A stretch of 64,000 nucleotides of DNA from Hydrangea macrophylla (GCA_033977485.1 CM066985.1:73889045-73953044); one strand, 5' to 3'. Counted from the first letter of the stretch, positions 47,296 through 59,331 are shown. Made by a program: numbers and translations. The notes: a model not told the origin generated them from the sequence alone.

Positions 47296-48620
47296 TTAGA
47301 CTAAAACTTTAAAAATATGAGATGTATAAAATGAAATAAAATGTATTATTATTTTTTATTAAAATAATCCAACATTCTCTCACTTATTTTCATAAAAATA
47401 AAAATACTAACATATTGGGTAAATGTAAAAAAATAAAAAAAATCATGCAGAATAAGGGTGCCAATGACTTGAACCCCCACTTAGTGTTCAACAAATCTTG
47501 CTCTAGAGTCAGCAGTGACAATGTTTAATTTGAACTATGACTGCTTTGGGGAAACAAGATATTCCGTCATACACATAATTTTTTAGCACTCTAATCCAAG
47601 CTTCAAAGCAAACACGTTAACGGCCATGGGCTAAATCCCGGCTTACTTGAGCGCTCTAGAGAAATAGCCCAATTCTCATAGGAAGTAGTCCCACTTCCAC
47701 ACTCAAATAGGTGAGTCTATCAGGGATGTTCTCATGACTCGGGCATCCCACCAATAATGTCTATAGAACTCATTAAGAGTTGAAAACAACTCAACCTCAT
47801 ACACGTTATGAGATCTATGCACATACACCATAGGGATAACCCATGAGCTAATGCTCAGTTTTAGTGCATGTCCATCAAACCACTCTATGATTTGTTCGTC
47901 CCTTTGAACCTAATTTTCAGGATCTCTGGTCCCTAGGTAAAGTATCCTCATAGGCGATTTATCTTTCTTTGATCTTTAGGCCTATCCCCCTCGATGACTC
48001 GGACATCCCACCAATAATGTCTATAGAACTCATTAAGAGTTGAAAACATCTCAACCTCATACACGTCATGAGATCTATGCACATACACCATAGAGATAAC
48101 CCATGAGCTAATGCTCAGTTTTAGTGCATGTCCATCAAACCACTCTATGATTTGTTCGTCCCTTTGAACCTAATTTTCAGGATCTCTGGTCCCTAGGTAA
48201 AGTATCCTCATAGGCGATTTATCTTTCTTTGATCTTTAGGCCCATCCCCCTCGATGCAACCAACCTTACCTTTACTTTAGCTAAAGCTTTTACAATTGGA
48301 TTATCTCCATCAATTTTCACATCACTTATATAAGATCTAACAATATTGTATTTTTTCCATTGCAATACTTATTCGCACTCTTCTAATCATTTTTACAATG
48401 GATCAAGATAGGTGATATTCAAACCCGCTTAATTCATCATTGGCTCAGGCTAATGCTATATATTTAGTCTCATTATGGGCTTAACAATTAGTTCTTGTTT
48501 CTTTCATTTTCAACAAGTATATAGCTCTGCCTCCAAATATAAATACATAGCCAATGGTATACAAGGAATCACCTCCTAAGGTGTTCCAATCTCATCACAA
48601 TATTTTTCTAGTACAGTGGA
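47296..48620 (-). pseudogene. Decayed Ty1/copia 3' fragment
   Basis: Near 48620-48440 the minus strand reads TIGYVFIFGGRAIYLL and NETKYIALA, the copia RNase H motifs usually seen as GYVFxLGGGAISW and EAEYIALA. Further left lies AAGTGAGAGAATGTTGGATT (about 47365-47384), a polypurine tract followed by an LTR start. Only a short LTR piece survives before direct repeat A. Several stops are present. Confidence 0.65.
47734..48253. repeat. 260-bp tandem duplication
   Basis: The block starting ATGACTCGGGCATCCCACC at 47734 repeats at 47994 with very few differences, and both copies end before CCCCTCGATG. It lies inside the decayed copia fragment. The high identity means it arose after most of the surrounding decay. 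Confidence 0.95.
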
Positions 48621-49262
48621 AAACCTTTAGTTAAGCAAACCATAATTCATATATATATATACATATTTAACTATCTCATTACACAAATAATGATATTCAA
48701 AATAATCAATAATCATCTTGGAAATCCCAAGGTATCACAAAATTCATCTTGGTTAACTCCAAAAAATTATTCCACAGTATGCACTTTTCATGTTATCTTG
48801 AATCAAATCAAGGTATCACGCCATTTTGGAAAGTATTCAAAGATATCAATTTTAATAATCTTGAATTAAAACCAAGACTAACCCAAATTATTCATCTTGG
48901 AGAATATCCAAAGCAATCACAAAATAGTCATCTTGGATAACATCTGAGGTCAACAAATACAATCAGATCTATGAATTAATTTTTACAATAATGCAATGGT
49001 AACCGATCAGTACCGAATTTGTGCATCGAAATAATAGTGGTCCCCACTCATTTTAACCCAAATTTGGTTTAGGCGGGTCTTCTTGTAACCCAACTCGTTT
49101 GAATTAAAAAATCCAAACCAAAGCTTATACCTTTCTCTCTCCTCTCCTCAACTTCACAGAACAAAGAAGCTCACTGTGACTGCGATTTGGGCAACCACCA
49201 TTGCTGCGATTTGCTAGAGAAGCCAATAGGTTTGAAATCAATCGCTGTCTATCTGTCTGTCT

Positions 49263-49280
49263 GTCTCTCTCTCTCTCTCC

Positions 49281-49313
<33 letters not shown>
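49263..49313. repeat. (CT)n tract in the left inverted arm
   Basis: CTGT repeats pass into (CT)n. The right arm has the complementary (GA)n at about 53170-53222. Confidence 0.9.
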
Positions 49314-49316
<3 letters not shown>

Positions 49317-50149
49317 ACTCTTTCGAACCTGTTGTTGCTTAGGACTACGAGGACTGCGATTTGGGTACCACCATTGCTACGATACGGGGCCAAAGGTTCG
49401 AACCCCTCTCTCTCTCTCTCAATTAATTTATGTCTATTTTAGTCTCTCACTAGCTGTCACGACTCGGAATAGCAAAAATAGATAAAAATAAATTTCCTTT
49501 TTGGGCCCATGGGGAATGACGGGTGAATGTCACTAAATGGTCCACACCATACAACACTAGTCTGACAGAGCAACAAGAATAATATACATAAACTGAATAT
49601 GTTACAATCATTCTAATTATTACAAAATCATCAGAGTTGTCCCCAGGACTATGAAAAGGTTTGAAAGCAACATATGCCCAAGTACCAATTCTCCTAAGTT
49701 CAATAGAAATAAAACTAATAACTATCTAGTTCTTTAGTTCGAGTAAATGTAGTTGTCAGCGTAATAGTCTGGTCTATTCTTGCCTCTTTCCCCTGGCATG
49801 CCCTTAGCATAGCCTTCTTTCACATAGTAACCATCCTGGTAGTGATCGTCACCTGCAAGATTAGGAACACAGTAGTCTGGATGGGGAATGTCCAGGTAAT
49901 AATGGCCGTCAGCTTACTGAGAGCTGAGTGAATATAAACTAATAGGGCGCTAGTTATATAACGTAATGACATGTTATAAAATGAATAAGATATAGTATTA
50001 CAATAGTATCTTCATCATTATTCAATGAATCGTAACCAACCTTTATCGTCTAATTATTCCCAGACCGATAACCAACATACTTTGATTAGAAGGAACAGAC
50101 TCAATCGTTTAACATATATGGATATACCATCATTCTGTCCACCGCTTGT

Positions 50150-50440
50150 TAAAGATAGAAACCATCCACCGCATGTCATGGACACCATGTCAGTCCATCC
50201 CCCGATCGTTAAGGATATAAACCATCCACTGCATGTTAGTGATATAATGTTTCGAATAACAGTATCTCATTCTATGGCCACGACTTAGCGACATTTACCA
50301 GTGATCCCCATCCACCGATCATTAAGGATATAAACAATTCACCACTTGTTAAGGATAAAACGTGAATCATCTCGCTAACTTATGATTACTTAGTCCCGCC
50401 GACTGCTCGTTAAGGATATAGACCATCCACCACATGTTAA
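50150..50440. repeat. Degenerate short repeats in the solo LTR
   Basis: Units of the form GTTAAGGATATAAACCATCC followed by ACCGCATG recur at irregular spacing of about 30-60 bp. They occupy the same relative place as the 107-bp array in the LTR at 24339-26956. Confidence 0.7.
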
Positions 50441-50764
50441 GGGCATATCACGACCAGCCGTCTGCCCACGTACCATTCCCAGAACTTATCAAATCTACCT
50501 ACATTCGATACTAAGATAGATACATGTCCAATCCCATTATGGCCTAACTACTCTGATTAAAGTAAAACGGATATTGAACTCAATTACGAACAATATAATA
50601 ACTAACGCTATAACAGTAATCCACTATTTACCCCCGTACTTATCTTTGGTATCACATTATCCCTGGTTATCCAAATAGTCGCATGATGAAAGTTTGAATC
50701 AAAAATCGAACAATCAAACCCCTTATATAATAAACAAAAGAACCAATCCATGTTATGCAAGTTC

Positions 50765-50949
50765 CAATCGATTGGGATGAAAGTCATAATAATTGATTGG
50801 GAAAAAAGATAATCGATTGGATCCAAAATAATGTCAATCGATTGCTAACTTTGGCAATCGATTGGGTTTGAAATAATGGCAATCGATTGGAAAACTATCC
50901 AATCGATTGGGTCCTGATGGCAATCGATTGGGAAAAGTCCAATCGATTG
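50765..50949. repeat. CAATCGATTG palindrome cluster 1
   Basis: Exact 10-bp palindromes start at 50765, 50835, 50855, 50880, 50900, 50921 and 50940, with variants near 50790 and 50810. Most sit in the context GGCAATCGATTGGG. Confidence 0.95.
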
Positions 50950-51117
50950 GGACTTCGTCATCTCCAACAGAATTATAAAACAACATATATAAACGTCTTA
51001 AGGATGTATTTGTTACGTCTACACTTCTATAAAGCTCATAAACATTCATATTAAAGGAATCAAGTGAGTTAGAACTCACTTAAGGGTGTGTTTGGGTATG
51101 GCTATGGAAATCTTCAA

Positions 51118-51320
51118 GCTCTCTCTCTCTCTCTCTCTCCTCCTTCTCTTTCTCCTCTCTGTCTCCTTTTTTCTTCTTCTTCTTATTTTTCTTTTTCTTT
51201 TTCTGTCCATTTTTCTTCTCTCTGCTCCAACAATGTATGTGTGTGTGTAGATATATATATGTATAAGTGTATATATATATGTGTTTGAGTGTATATATAT
51301 ATAACAATGACCTCTCTCTA
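51118..51320. repeat. Pyrimidine, (TG)n and (TA)n tracts between the palindrome clusters
   Basis: (CT)n at 51118-51140, then T/C-rich sequence, (TG)n near 51238-51248 and TATATA runs to 51303. No gene. Confidence 0.85.
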
Positions 51321-51441
51321 TCTCTCTCTCTCAAGATCTCAAAAAGAGTCCCAAGGGAAGAATTAACCAAGTATATATAGAGAAATGAGTTGCCACATGT
51401 CAACCCATGAAGCAAAGTTGGAAACTTATCTCTACAAGTGG

Positions 51442-51633
51442 CAATCGATTGGGATCAGAGGCAATCAATTGGTTTCAGATATTTTAAGGCAATCGATTGA
51501 GTTAAAAGGCAATCGATTGGGATAGTGCCACATAATGAATTTAGGTCGACAGCATGGCAATCGATTGGGAAATATGTTAATCCATTGGTATTCAAAAAAT
51601 AGCAATCGATTGGGAAAACATGGCAATCGATTG
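51442..51633. repeat. CAATCGATTG palindrome cluster 2
   Basis: Exact copies start at 51442, 51490, 51510, 51558, 51603 and 51624, with variants at 51462 and near 51578. The GGCAATCGATTGGGA context is the same as in cluster 1, about 0.5 kb away. Confidence 0.95.
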
Positions 51634-52108
51634 AGACACAGAATTAACCAAAAGGAAGTTAAAGGTCATACAAGTTTACAAGAGTTAGTATAAAGTCTCA
51701 TCCGTTAATATACACTCCAAAATACAGGCTATTACACTCATACACACTCTGGGATTTGGAAAACCCATGTTCTTAAGGACTAAAATATGTACACACAGTC
51801 TATCAATCAATATTCCATAGCAAAGATCGTTACCTCAAATCTTGGATCTTGATTGACGAGTTCTTCAAATACAAGTCAACATCAAATCAATTACTCTATC
51901 AGTCAAATAACCTAATAAAATATAATGTAAAACATGCTTATTTCTCACCTTTTCCAATTAAGTTGGTCTTAACATTTTCAATTCTAGAAATATGCTTAAC
52001 GATACCCTATATAAGTTTATTATTTTCAAGACAATCTAGAAATCTAAATAGGAAAAATTTAAGTATTGTTTTTTTATTTTTTTGAAGGAAAATAAATAAA
52101 ACATATAG

Positions 52109-52720
52109 ATGAAGTTGCTTTGCGCCAACCACTACCTCCAGGTATTGGGACTTCTCAATCTCAATATCACTCGCAATCTCCCTCTTTCCATGTACTCTTA
52201 GGTAACTCTCCTTGGAAAGGAGATAATAGTTATACTGTCATTGAGGAGGAAAACGTGCAAGAGAGGGTTGAGGAGAGTTTGGAAGACAAGGTTGATGAGC
52301 CTAAGGATAACATGAGTTTTGGTAGTGTTAATGAGTTGACAGACTATTATAGAGCATATGGTAACCGAAAAGGCTTCGCAGTATGCACTAGAACGTCAAA
52401 GAAAGACCTTGATGGGGGAAAGATATGTTATGTTAGTATGTAGTTGGATTGGAACTTTGAGGCGCACAATAAAGAATGTTTTGAAACCACATCTGATTTC
52501 AAAAATGAATTGTGAAGCTAGGATCACGGCAACACTAGTAACAGATGGAAAATGGATAGTGTCAAAAGCATTTCTTAACCATAACCATGTATTAAGTCCG
52601 GGGAAAACTCATTTCTATGTGAGTAATAGGGTAATAAATAAGGGTACGAGAAGAAGACTTGAGCTTAATGATTAGTCTGGGATAAGAATGATCAAGAGTT
52701 TTCAATAATTGGGTCCAAAT
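52109..52720 (+). pseudogene. FAR1/FHY3-type DNA-binding domain, frameshifted
   Basis: The first frame has DEVALRQPLPPG, a polar stretch, then SFGSVNELTDYYRAYGNRKG and FAVCTRTSKKDLDGGKICY. Near 52425-52435 the frame shifts, and the second frame continues VMLVCS, IKNVLKPHLISKMNCEAR, ITATLVTDGKWIVSKAFL, NHNHVLSPGKT and RRRLELND. It stops at 52673-52675 with SGIRMIKSFQ just beyond. Together these are the FAR1 zinc-binding DNA-binding domain found in plant FHY3/FAR1 proteins and related MULE transposases. The catalytic and SWIM parts are missing, so only the N-terminal third of the family is present. It lies just inside the right arm of the MULE-like element. Confidence 0.85.
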
Positions 52721-52934
52721 GATCTAGGAATTTAAAGCAACTCTTCTTTTCTACATATCAGTACTAATAGATTTAGGGTTCTTTTTATGGCTGTATAAAC
52801 TTCACAGACAGAGTATGGAGGTGAAAAGAAGAAAACAAATCAGATTAACATTAATAAAAACAAAATTCCAATTTTATTGGAGGATTTTACAAGATCAAAC
52901 CAATACCCTACCCACTAAAAGTGCAAGGAGAGTA

Positions 52935-52936
<2 letters not shown>

Positions 52937-52987
<51 letters not shown>
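52937..52987. repeat. (GA)n microsatellite in the right inverted arm
   Basis: About 50 bp of GAGAGA. The same arm has another such run at about 53170-53222. Both match CT-rich tracts in the left arm. Confidence 0.95.
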
Positions 52988-52991
<4 letters not shown>

Positions 52992-53168
52992 GGTTCGAAC
53001 CTTCAGACCCAAATCGTAGCACTTCGGCCCCAAATCGCAACCCTAAGCAAGAGCATGTTCGCAGCCCTAAGTACTTCAAAAGCCCTAAATCGTAGCACTT
53101 TGAACCTCATATTGTCATACCCATTTCGCCCAAATCGCAACCCTAAGCAACAACAGGTTCGAAAGAGT

Positions 53169-53213
<45 letters not shown>

Positions 53214-53486
53214 GAGAGAGAGATTGCTTTTGAACCTGTTGGCTTATCCAGCAAATCACAGCAATGGTGGTCACCCAAATCGTAGCCATACTGAGATTCT
53301 TCATTCTGTGAAGTAAAGGAGAGGGGAGAGAAAGGTATAAGCTTTGATTTGGGTTTTTTAATTCAAACAAGTTGGGTTAAAAAAAGACCTGCCCAAATCA
53401 AATTTGGGTTGAAACAAGTGGGGACCACCATATTTCGATGCACAAATTTGGTACTGATCGGTTACCGTAGCATTATTGTAATTTTT

Positions 53487-54856
53487 ATCATTATACTTTG
53501 CAAGTATAATTTATTCTACCACTTGGGTCACCAACTTCTTGCATTGGATATTACTTCGGTCAAGTAATTTTTCCAAAGCTAAAATTATATAAAAAGAACT
53601 CAACATTATTTTTTAAAGCCCCCACTATTTGAAAAAAATCAGTAACTCACAATTTAGTACCGACAAAGTAAGTTGTCCTTTAATGTTTTATGCCACAAAA
53701 TATAAAGAGCTTGAACTTGCACTACATCTCAAAAGAAACTTTGATATCTCCATCCAAAATTTTCTAATTAATGTTCATACATCCTTGTAAGATAGTCTCC
53801 AAAATTCAGAACCGAACATTTCTTAAACATAGAAATCATTTTTAAGACCATCATTGCTTAAAAGCTTGTAAAAGCACATGTATTAGAAATCATATGATCT
53901 TTCTCAAGATCTTTCTTTTTATAGCACCATAAATTCTCCCCAGAAAAAAAGGAAACCTATTTTTTAATCTAATTTTTTCCTTCAGAGGCTTTTTCGCACC
54001 ATCTACTTCCATTTAAATGAAAGCGAAAAACTTAAATTGTCTCAAAAATTTTGAAATTTCCAAAAATTTCACCCACATCTCAAATTACCTATTTTAAGTC
54101 TCACATATTCTTCTCAAAATAAGAAAGATGTTTGCATCACTATATCTTTCATTTTCATAAGACCCAAAAACCACATCCAATAAGTATTGTGTTTTTCAAA
54201 CACTTAGTTACATAGAGCAATGGTACTTGAAAACCAACACGGATCACCCTAGTACAAGGTAAATACAATTTATCACATTGATTAAAATGTGCCAGTACAC
54301 CTTGAAGAATTTTATGTAAGGTCTGAAATAAACATACAGTAATCCTCCCATGATAACACATTTTATGTATGGTATTCACAAAATAAAACTTCAAAAACTC
54401 ATGAATCCATTCGAGTTTTGGATGAACACCAATTAAGTAATACCACCTCTATGGCTTTGTATGACATGTAATATGAAAAAGCACTCATGCAAACATGCTC
54501 AAGGTCCCACTTAACTAGATCAGACATATATATCCTTTGGGTCATATATCACATTTAAAATTTCAATAATCTTGTAATTGAGTACACTATACTTATCGGA
54601 TATAATAACATCAATCTTAAATTAAAAGATTTTATATGCAGTAAGACCACTATACTGCATCTAGATCATAGAATGAATTTTACGTGGCTCTTGTATAAGC
54701 ATTAGTTCACTTTTCACCAGAATAAAAACTCTTCGAAATAATCAAAATTTTATATCCCCTTTATCTCAAAGAATCAAGTTTAGGAAACATATCTTAGTCA
54801 TGGGAACAGCTACCACAAGAAAAAATCTAAATTCTTACCAGACATTATTTGTCTCA
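53487..54856. other. No gene recognised
   Basis: AT-rich sequence with short chance frames only. No element termini were recognised in this stretch. Confidence 0.5.
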
Positions 54857-55445
54857 AATTGTTGGAGAATAATACAAAAAAAAAAAATAGACTTCAAAGA
54901 ATCCATCATAATAGAAACATCGTCAATTCCACCATTGCAAAGAACCAATAAGAGGATGACTGAGATGAGGCGCGATACGCTCTCTTGAGATGATATGCAC
55001 CCTCTACGGGCAATACTCGGTGCAGTAGGCAATGACACACTGTCTCTGGGATACAACAGCCCGGCCACCCTTGTTGTACACCCATCAAATCTGCACAACT
55101 TGATATGGCAAGAAGCTCACTCTCTAGTGCTTTCTTTACCCAATCTATATACCAAATAAATAAAATATAGCTTCTGTGTATAAAACTTTATGTACAAGAA
55201 AGAATCTTCATTGAAGAAATAAAAAGTTGAACTTCTCTATACTGTACATAGCTATATACATCTTGTTGCTTGACCATTGCAAGACTTGTACATTATTTTA
55301 TTCAATCAAAAGCCTTTGTAATTGAACTTATTAATGTGATATGACCGTTGGGTGCACCATGTAACTTGTAGTTGTTGGTCATTGACTCATTAAAAGTCCA
55401 TCTAATTGAGCATAAATAATAGTATACAGAATAAGGTCTTTAAAC
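54857..55445. repeat. Long direct repeat, copy B
   Basis: Second copy of the segment at 46709-47295, in the same orientation, with scattered substitutions and small indels. It encodes the same short minus-strand frame (CRFDGCTTRVAGLLYPRDS). The MULE-like element and the copia fragment lie between the two copies. Confidence 0.8.
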
Positions 55446-57180
55446 CTATCATGACCCATCCCGTTACGGGTGGAAATAGAACACATGGCACGCCACCAAG
55501 GCTCATCCAATTCATTAAAATAATCATAGAAGTGGATACATAAATAGAATGTAAAGGAACTCTTTTAAAAACAAAGTTCATATGGAAACCGTTGGACTAC
55601 GAGTCCGTAAAATCCGTATAAATTTGAAAGGATAATTAAATTTCAAAACAAGGATAAATATGTTATTTGGGACCCCAAAGCTACACTAAGAACCAATTAG
55701 AACTTTTAAATATTTTTCATAAAGGAATGCTAAGAGTAAGCATGCAGGGGGTATTTCAAACGATTGAACGGTCCCCTTCAACCAGAGAATGACCCTCGAG
55801 CAAAAGTCCTTCTTGGCAGAGTGTACTTCGACTGGTCGAGCTGACCATCCAACCATCATACCTTAGCAACATTTCAAATACACCGACATCATTCCAATCT
55901 GTGCAAACAATAATAAGGATACAAGCACCCAAATCATTCTTATTAATCCTTAAAAATAAATGATGAGGAAACAAGGTAAGGCTTGTTTGGCTCAATTCAC
56001 AAAAGTACTACTAAACTTTCATTCAAAACATGAGTTTGACAAGTTAAGTATACAAAACATGAACTCGAGAGTTTGGATATATTATAAACCTAAGCATAAG
56101 AAGTTTTATAACGTATTACAACATTACTAATCCATTCCAAAGTTTCCAAGTTAAGTACATAGTTCTAACTCTTCTGAAACTCATTTTATAACGTATACAC
56201 GAGTGATCTCGGCATCCCATCGGCCTCACTCATCTCGCTTCTTCTTTCCTTTCTTCTGATCACCTATAATGGAGTAAATCTCCACTGCTCAGCTATATGC
56301 CTAGTTCACAATTCTAAACATATGCATATATGGCAGTTCATGCTTTAAATATATCAAAACATATCATGTAGTCTCTAGGGAGATGCTTATTCATCCGGTA
56401 TATCGGTAAGTCCTAAGTCTTAAACTGCGAAGCAATGGCAAGTCCAAAGTTTATCAATCATTGCATCCAACTGCTCTAGCAGGGCCGGTTCCCAGACCAA
56501 GCAAGTAGCCATCGCTACTGAAATTCTCGAACATCGATATGCTTACTCTGGCATGAAATTGTATTAATCCCCCCTTTGACCCACATAATCACTTAGCATT
56601 CTTACATAACCATATCAACGTGCTGTTCATACGTACTCGTGAGAAAAATTGATGAGCCTAATTATCACATGAGTTTCGCCCGAATCACAATATCATACAT
56701 GACATTCAAGACATCCAAAATTCCTTACATAACATAAGTTAAGAATTCATGCCTCGAGCTACGGTTCTATAATTTTGAGGGAATTACCAGAAGTCTGATT
56801 CTATGCTGGATCTCTGATTACAAGTGACTCCTACAAGTTTTTCATAGTTTTTCCCAAATTTCCAAAATTAGGATTTTTATAAAAAGTTTTCCAAACATAG
56901 CCTAATAGGTATCAAAATGTAGCTCTTACCTTGAGGAGTCCGAATATGAAATTTGGTTGAAAACCAATAGACGAAAGTTCATCGATTGGCGTCGAGAAGT
57001 CTAAAGCTCCCAAAATCTCCTAAGCTCCAACTTTGGTTTTATTTTATCTTTAGATCTTCCATTTCAAGTTTCTTATGTGATGTAATATACCTATCATAAT
57101 TATTAACTGTCGAACCAAACATAGTTAAAGATGATTATTTGAATGCTAATTGAGGGCCGTTGAGAGACGGGGCGAGTTGA
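55446..57180. other. LTR-like remnant, no gene recognised
   Basis: The stretch begins ATCATGACCCATCCCGTTACG, which recalls the GTCACGAC ends of gypsy LTRs read on the minus strand. It contains GGAGTAAATCTCCACTGCTCA, like the TACTCACCAGC part of the chromovirus LTR. No terminal pair or duplication was found, so this is only a possible degenerate LTR. Confidence 0.35.
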
Positions 57181-57199
57181 GAGCGTTTTAGTCGTGATA

Positions 57200-58690
57200 A
57201 AGGCTCCTTCCACTCTTGTACCAAAACCCCGAGCCAAGTTCTTTGGTTATGAAAGGCCGGTGCCCTTTATCCATTTGGGTGAGTAAAATTAAGTTTCTTG
57301 GTTCCTTGAAGACCAAGTGGCGACTCTGTATCTGTTTTCAACAGACCTTTCTTCCCTTTTCTTTTCCTTTCAAAACAATCTCAACCAAAACAAGAGGTGG
57401 GATTCTGCGTGTCCACACCCTCACTCCATCGGACGGGGATGCTACTCCCAATCCCACTCAAGAGGATGCACCCGAGTAAGTGATTCTATCATCCAGCAAT
57501 GAAGATCTGTTTGGGGGTTATGGAGATAACTGGAGATGAGGTAGAATAAATGGCCCATCCAGAAAGAGGTCAAGATGTTCCTATGGGTCAGGCTGATCCC
57601 ATCGTTGTAGCACAATCAACCTCTGAACACATAGAAGAAGCAATCATGGCTAAACCCACTTCTTCCACTCCTAAGGATCCTCCAGCTCCAAGAGGTGAGG
57701 ACCGTGCTCCACTGATGCTTCAATCACCATAAAGTCTATTCAAACCCCAGCAATATGGCTGTCAAAACTTCAATGGAAGAAACTACTATGACACCTACTC
57801 TTGGGCTAAGCGAGCGACCAACCCAGCAATCTATCTCTCAACCAGGCATCGAAATCGCTGCTCCTTTAAATACATCGGCCTCCACATCATCACTTGCCCA
57901 GGTATTTAGCTTTATGCTCGGACATGTTTCCTTTGCTTTCCTCTAGTATGTTACCTTAAACCTTTGAATCTTTGAATAGGCTATCCCTTTGGGTCCCGCA
58001 TCGTTCATTCCCTTCGATGATTTTTTCTCCAGCCTGGACTTGGGAGCATTTAACCTGGGATACCTTGTGCCCGATCCTGCTTCACCCTCAAGCTTACACT
58101 AATCCAAGGACCTCATCCTTGGACTCACTTCCCATGGGCCGATCAATCTTCCTCCTGCCCAAGAGATCGAAGCTGATTTAAACGCGTTCCTTGCTGATCC
58201 ATTGCTATCGGTTGGTCAGCTTGCCTTGCTTAGAGAAATCCTGGAGCGACTACCAGGCTCTCGCATCTTAGACCAATCGGCCTCTGCCATCTAGACTGAG
58301 GCTGAAGCTTATCTTGGCGCCCGATAGAAAGTAATGCAGTTCTTCAAAGGTGCCAATACAAAATACGAGGCTAGAAAGGTAACTCAAGCTCAAGTGATTG
58401 CCCGAGACGCTTGGCTCCAAGCCCGTATTGTGTCCCTTAAGGCGCAGTTAGAGAAATATGAGGCCGAGGTTGTTACCAATGATGCTGCCCTAGCAATGGT
58501 TGATGAGCTTTTGGCCCATTGGGAGGTGATGCCCAAAAGAGCAGCGACCAGTTACAAGCCAATATTCTAAATGCCTGAATCTGGACCCAGAGGCTCAACA
58601 AAGCCAAACAAGATCGGGCTGGGGCTGAAAGGAACTGGGAGGACTTGAGGGCAAAGATTAGGATTTTGAATCGGCCTAGAGGCTGATTTT
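57200..58690 (+). pseudogene. Antisense extra reading frame of the Tat-type element
   Basis: Plus-strand pieces opposite in direction to the adjoining pol. A start region reads PKPRAKFFGYERPVPFIHLG and ends at a GTGAGTAA donor-like site. Pro/Ser/Thr-rich pieces follow (57550-57732, 57755-57946). The last is a coiled-coil piece (58334-58570) with ARDAWLQARIVSLKAQLEKY. Plant Tat-lineage retrotransposons often carry such an antisense frame between pol and the 3' LTR. The function is unknown in that family. Stops and shifts separate the pieces here. Confidence 0.55.
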
Positions 58691-58887
58691 AATCCTCTGT
58701 AATTTTACACTTTATTTATTTATATATACTTTTGTAAGTAAGCTATGCTCAACAATATTCAATACAATGACGTTTTTTATCATTCAAGCTCAGGCTTATA
58801 ATTAAATGGTTCGTATTCTAGGCCAGGGTTTGGTTTGTACTCTAGGTCTATGGTTTCCCACAAAGTAGGATAATAAGACTTTAAATA

Positions 58888-59136
58888 CTAACTATTTATT
58901 CGTCTAGCATGAATTGTTCCATCCATATCACATAGCATGTATGCTCCACCTCCTTTGACTTGGTGGACGATGAAGGGACCTTCCCAATTGACCGACCATT
59001 TACCATATCGAATGTCCTTGTCTCTGATAGGCAAGACGACCTTCCAGACTAAGTCCTCTATGCAGAAAGACTTCTCCTTTACCCTCTTATTGTATGTACG
59101 GGTAGCCCATTGCTTCTGTACTTTTAATGAATCCAA
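58888..59136 (-). pseudogene. Integrase C-terminal part, Tat-type gypsy
   Basis: VQKQWATRTYNKRVKEKSF, DLVWKVVLPIRD, GKWSVNWEGPFIV and GGGAYMLCDMDG match the DNA-binding end of gypsy integrases (usual form DLVLRKV...GKLxPNWEGPYxV). It ends about 200 bp from the antisense frame. Confidence 0.85.
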
Positions 59137-59331
59137 GGTCGTTAGCCTAGCTTCATCAATTCCCTCTTACTCAGCTATCATAGCTTCAGTGTATTCGACG
59201 GGCTCAAGATGATTTTACAGCGCCTTCCTAGCTGATCGGACTGTGATTTCCATAAGCAGTATAGCATCATACCCATAGGTCAGCATGAACGGCGTAACCC
59301 CAATGCTAGACCTTTTAGATGTCCGATAAGC

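Larger units (their letters stand above)
49455..51736 (-). mobile_element. Solo LTR of a chromovirus-like gypsy element
   Basis: Read on the minus strand it starts TGTAATAGCCTGTATTTTGG and ends CCGAGTCGTGACA. The ends resemble those of the chromovirus LTR at 24339-26956 (start TGTAACACCCTGTATTTT, end GGGGCGTGACA), and the size is similar. No coding sequence or primer site adjoins it and no clear 5-bp duplication was found. It carries repeats of AACCATCCACCGCATGTTA at about 50150-50440 and two clusters of CAATCGATTG. Confidence 0.65.
48985..53479. mobile_element. MULE-like element with long inverted termini
   Basis: The left arm (48985 to about 49440) and right arm (about 52925-53479) are inverted copies of each other. 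They start ACAATAATGC and share GGTAACCGATCAGTACC, TTTGTGCATCGAAATA, AAAGCTTATACCTTTCTCTC and TCTTTCGAACCTGTTGTTGC. AATTTTT flanks both ends directly (48978-48984, 53480-53486). Seven bases is shorter than the 8-11 typical of Mutator, so this point is weak. Inside are a FAR1 domain pseudogene near the right end and a nested LTR (49455-51736). The right arm is longer through internal repeats of CTAAGCAACAACAGG-like units. FAR1-family proteins are related to MULE transposases, so the domain may be the remains of its own transposase or captured host sequence. Confidence 0.75.

Noticed and set aside
49201..49485. 94-codon frame in the left arm of the MULE-like element
   Set aside because: Lies across (CT)n tracts of a non-coding inverted terminus.
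52815..53285. 156-codon plus-strand frame rich in Arg and Glu
   Set aside because: It runs through two (GA)n tracts in the right inverted arm of the MULE-like element.
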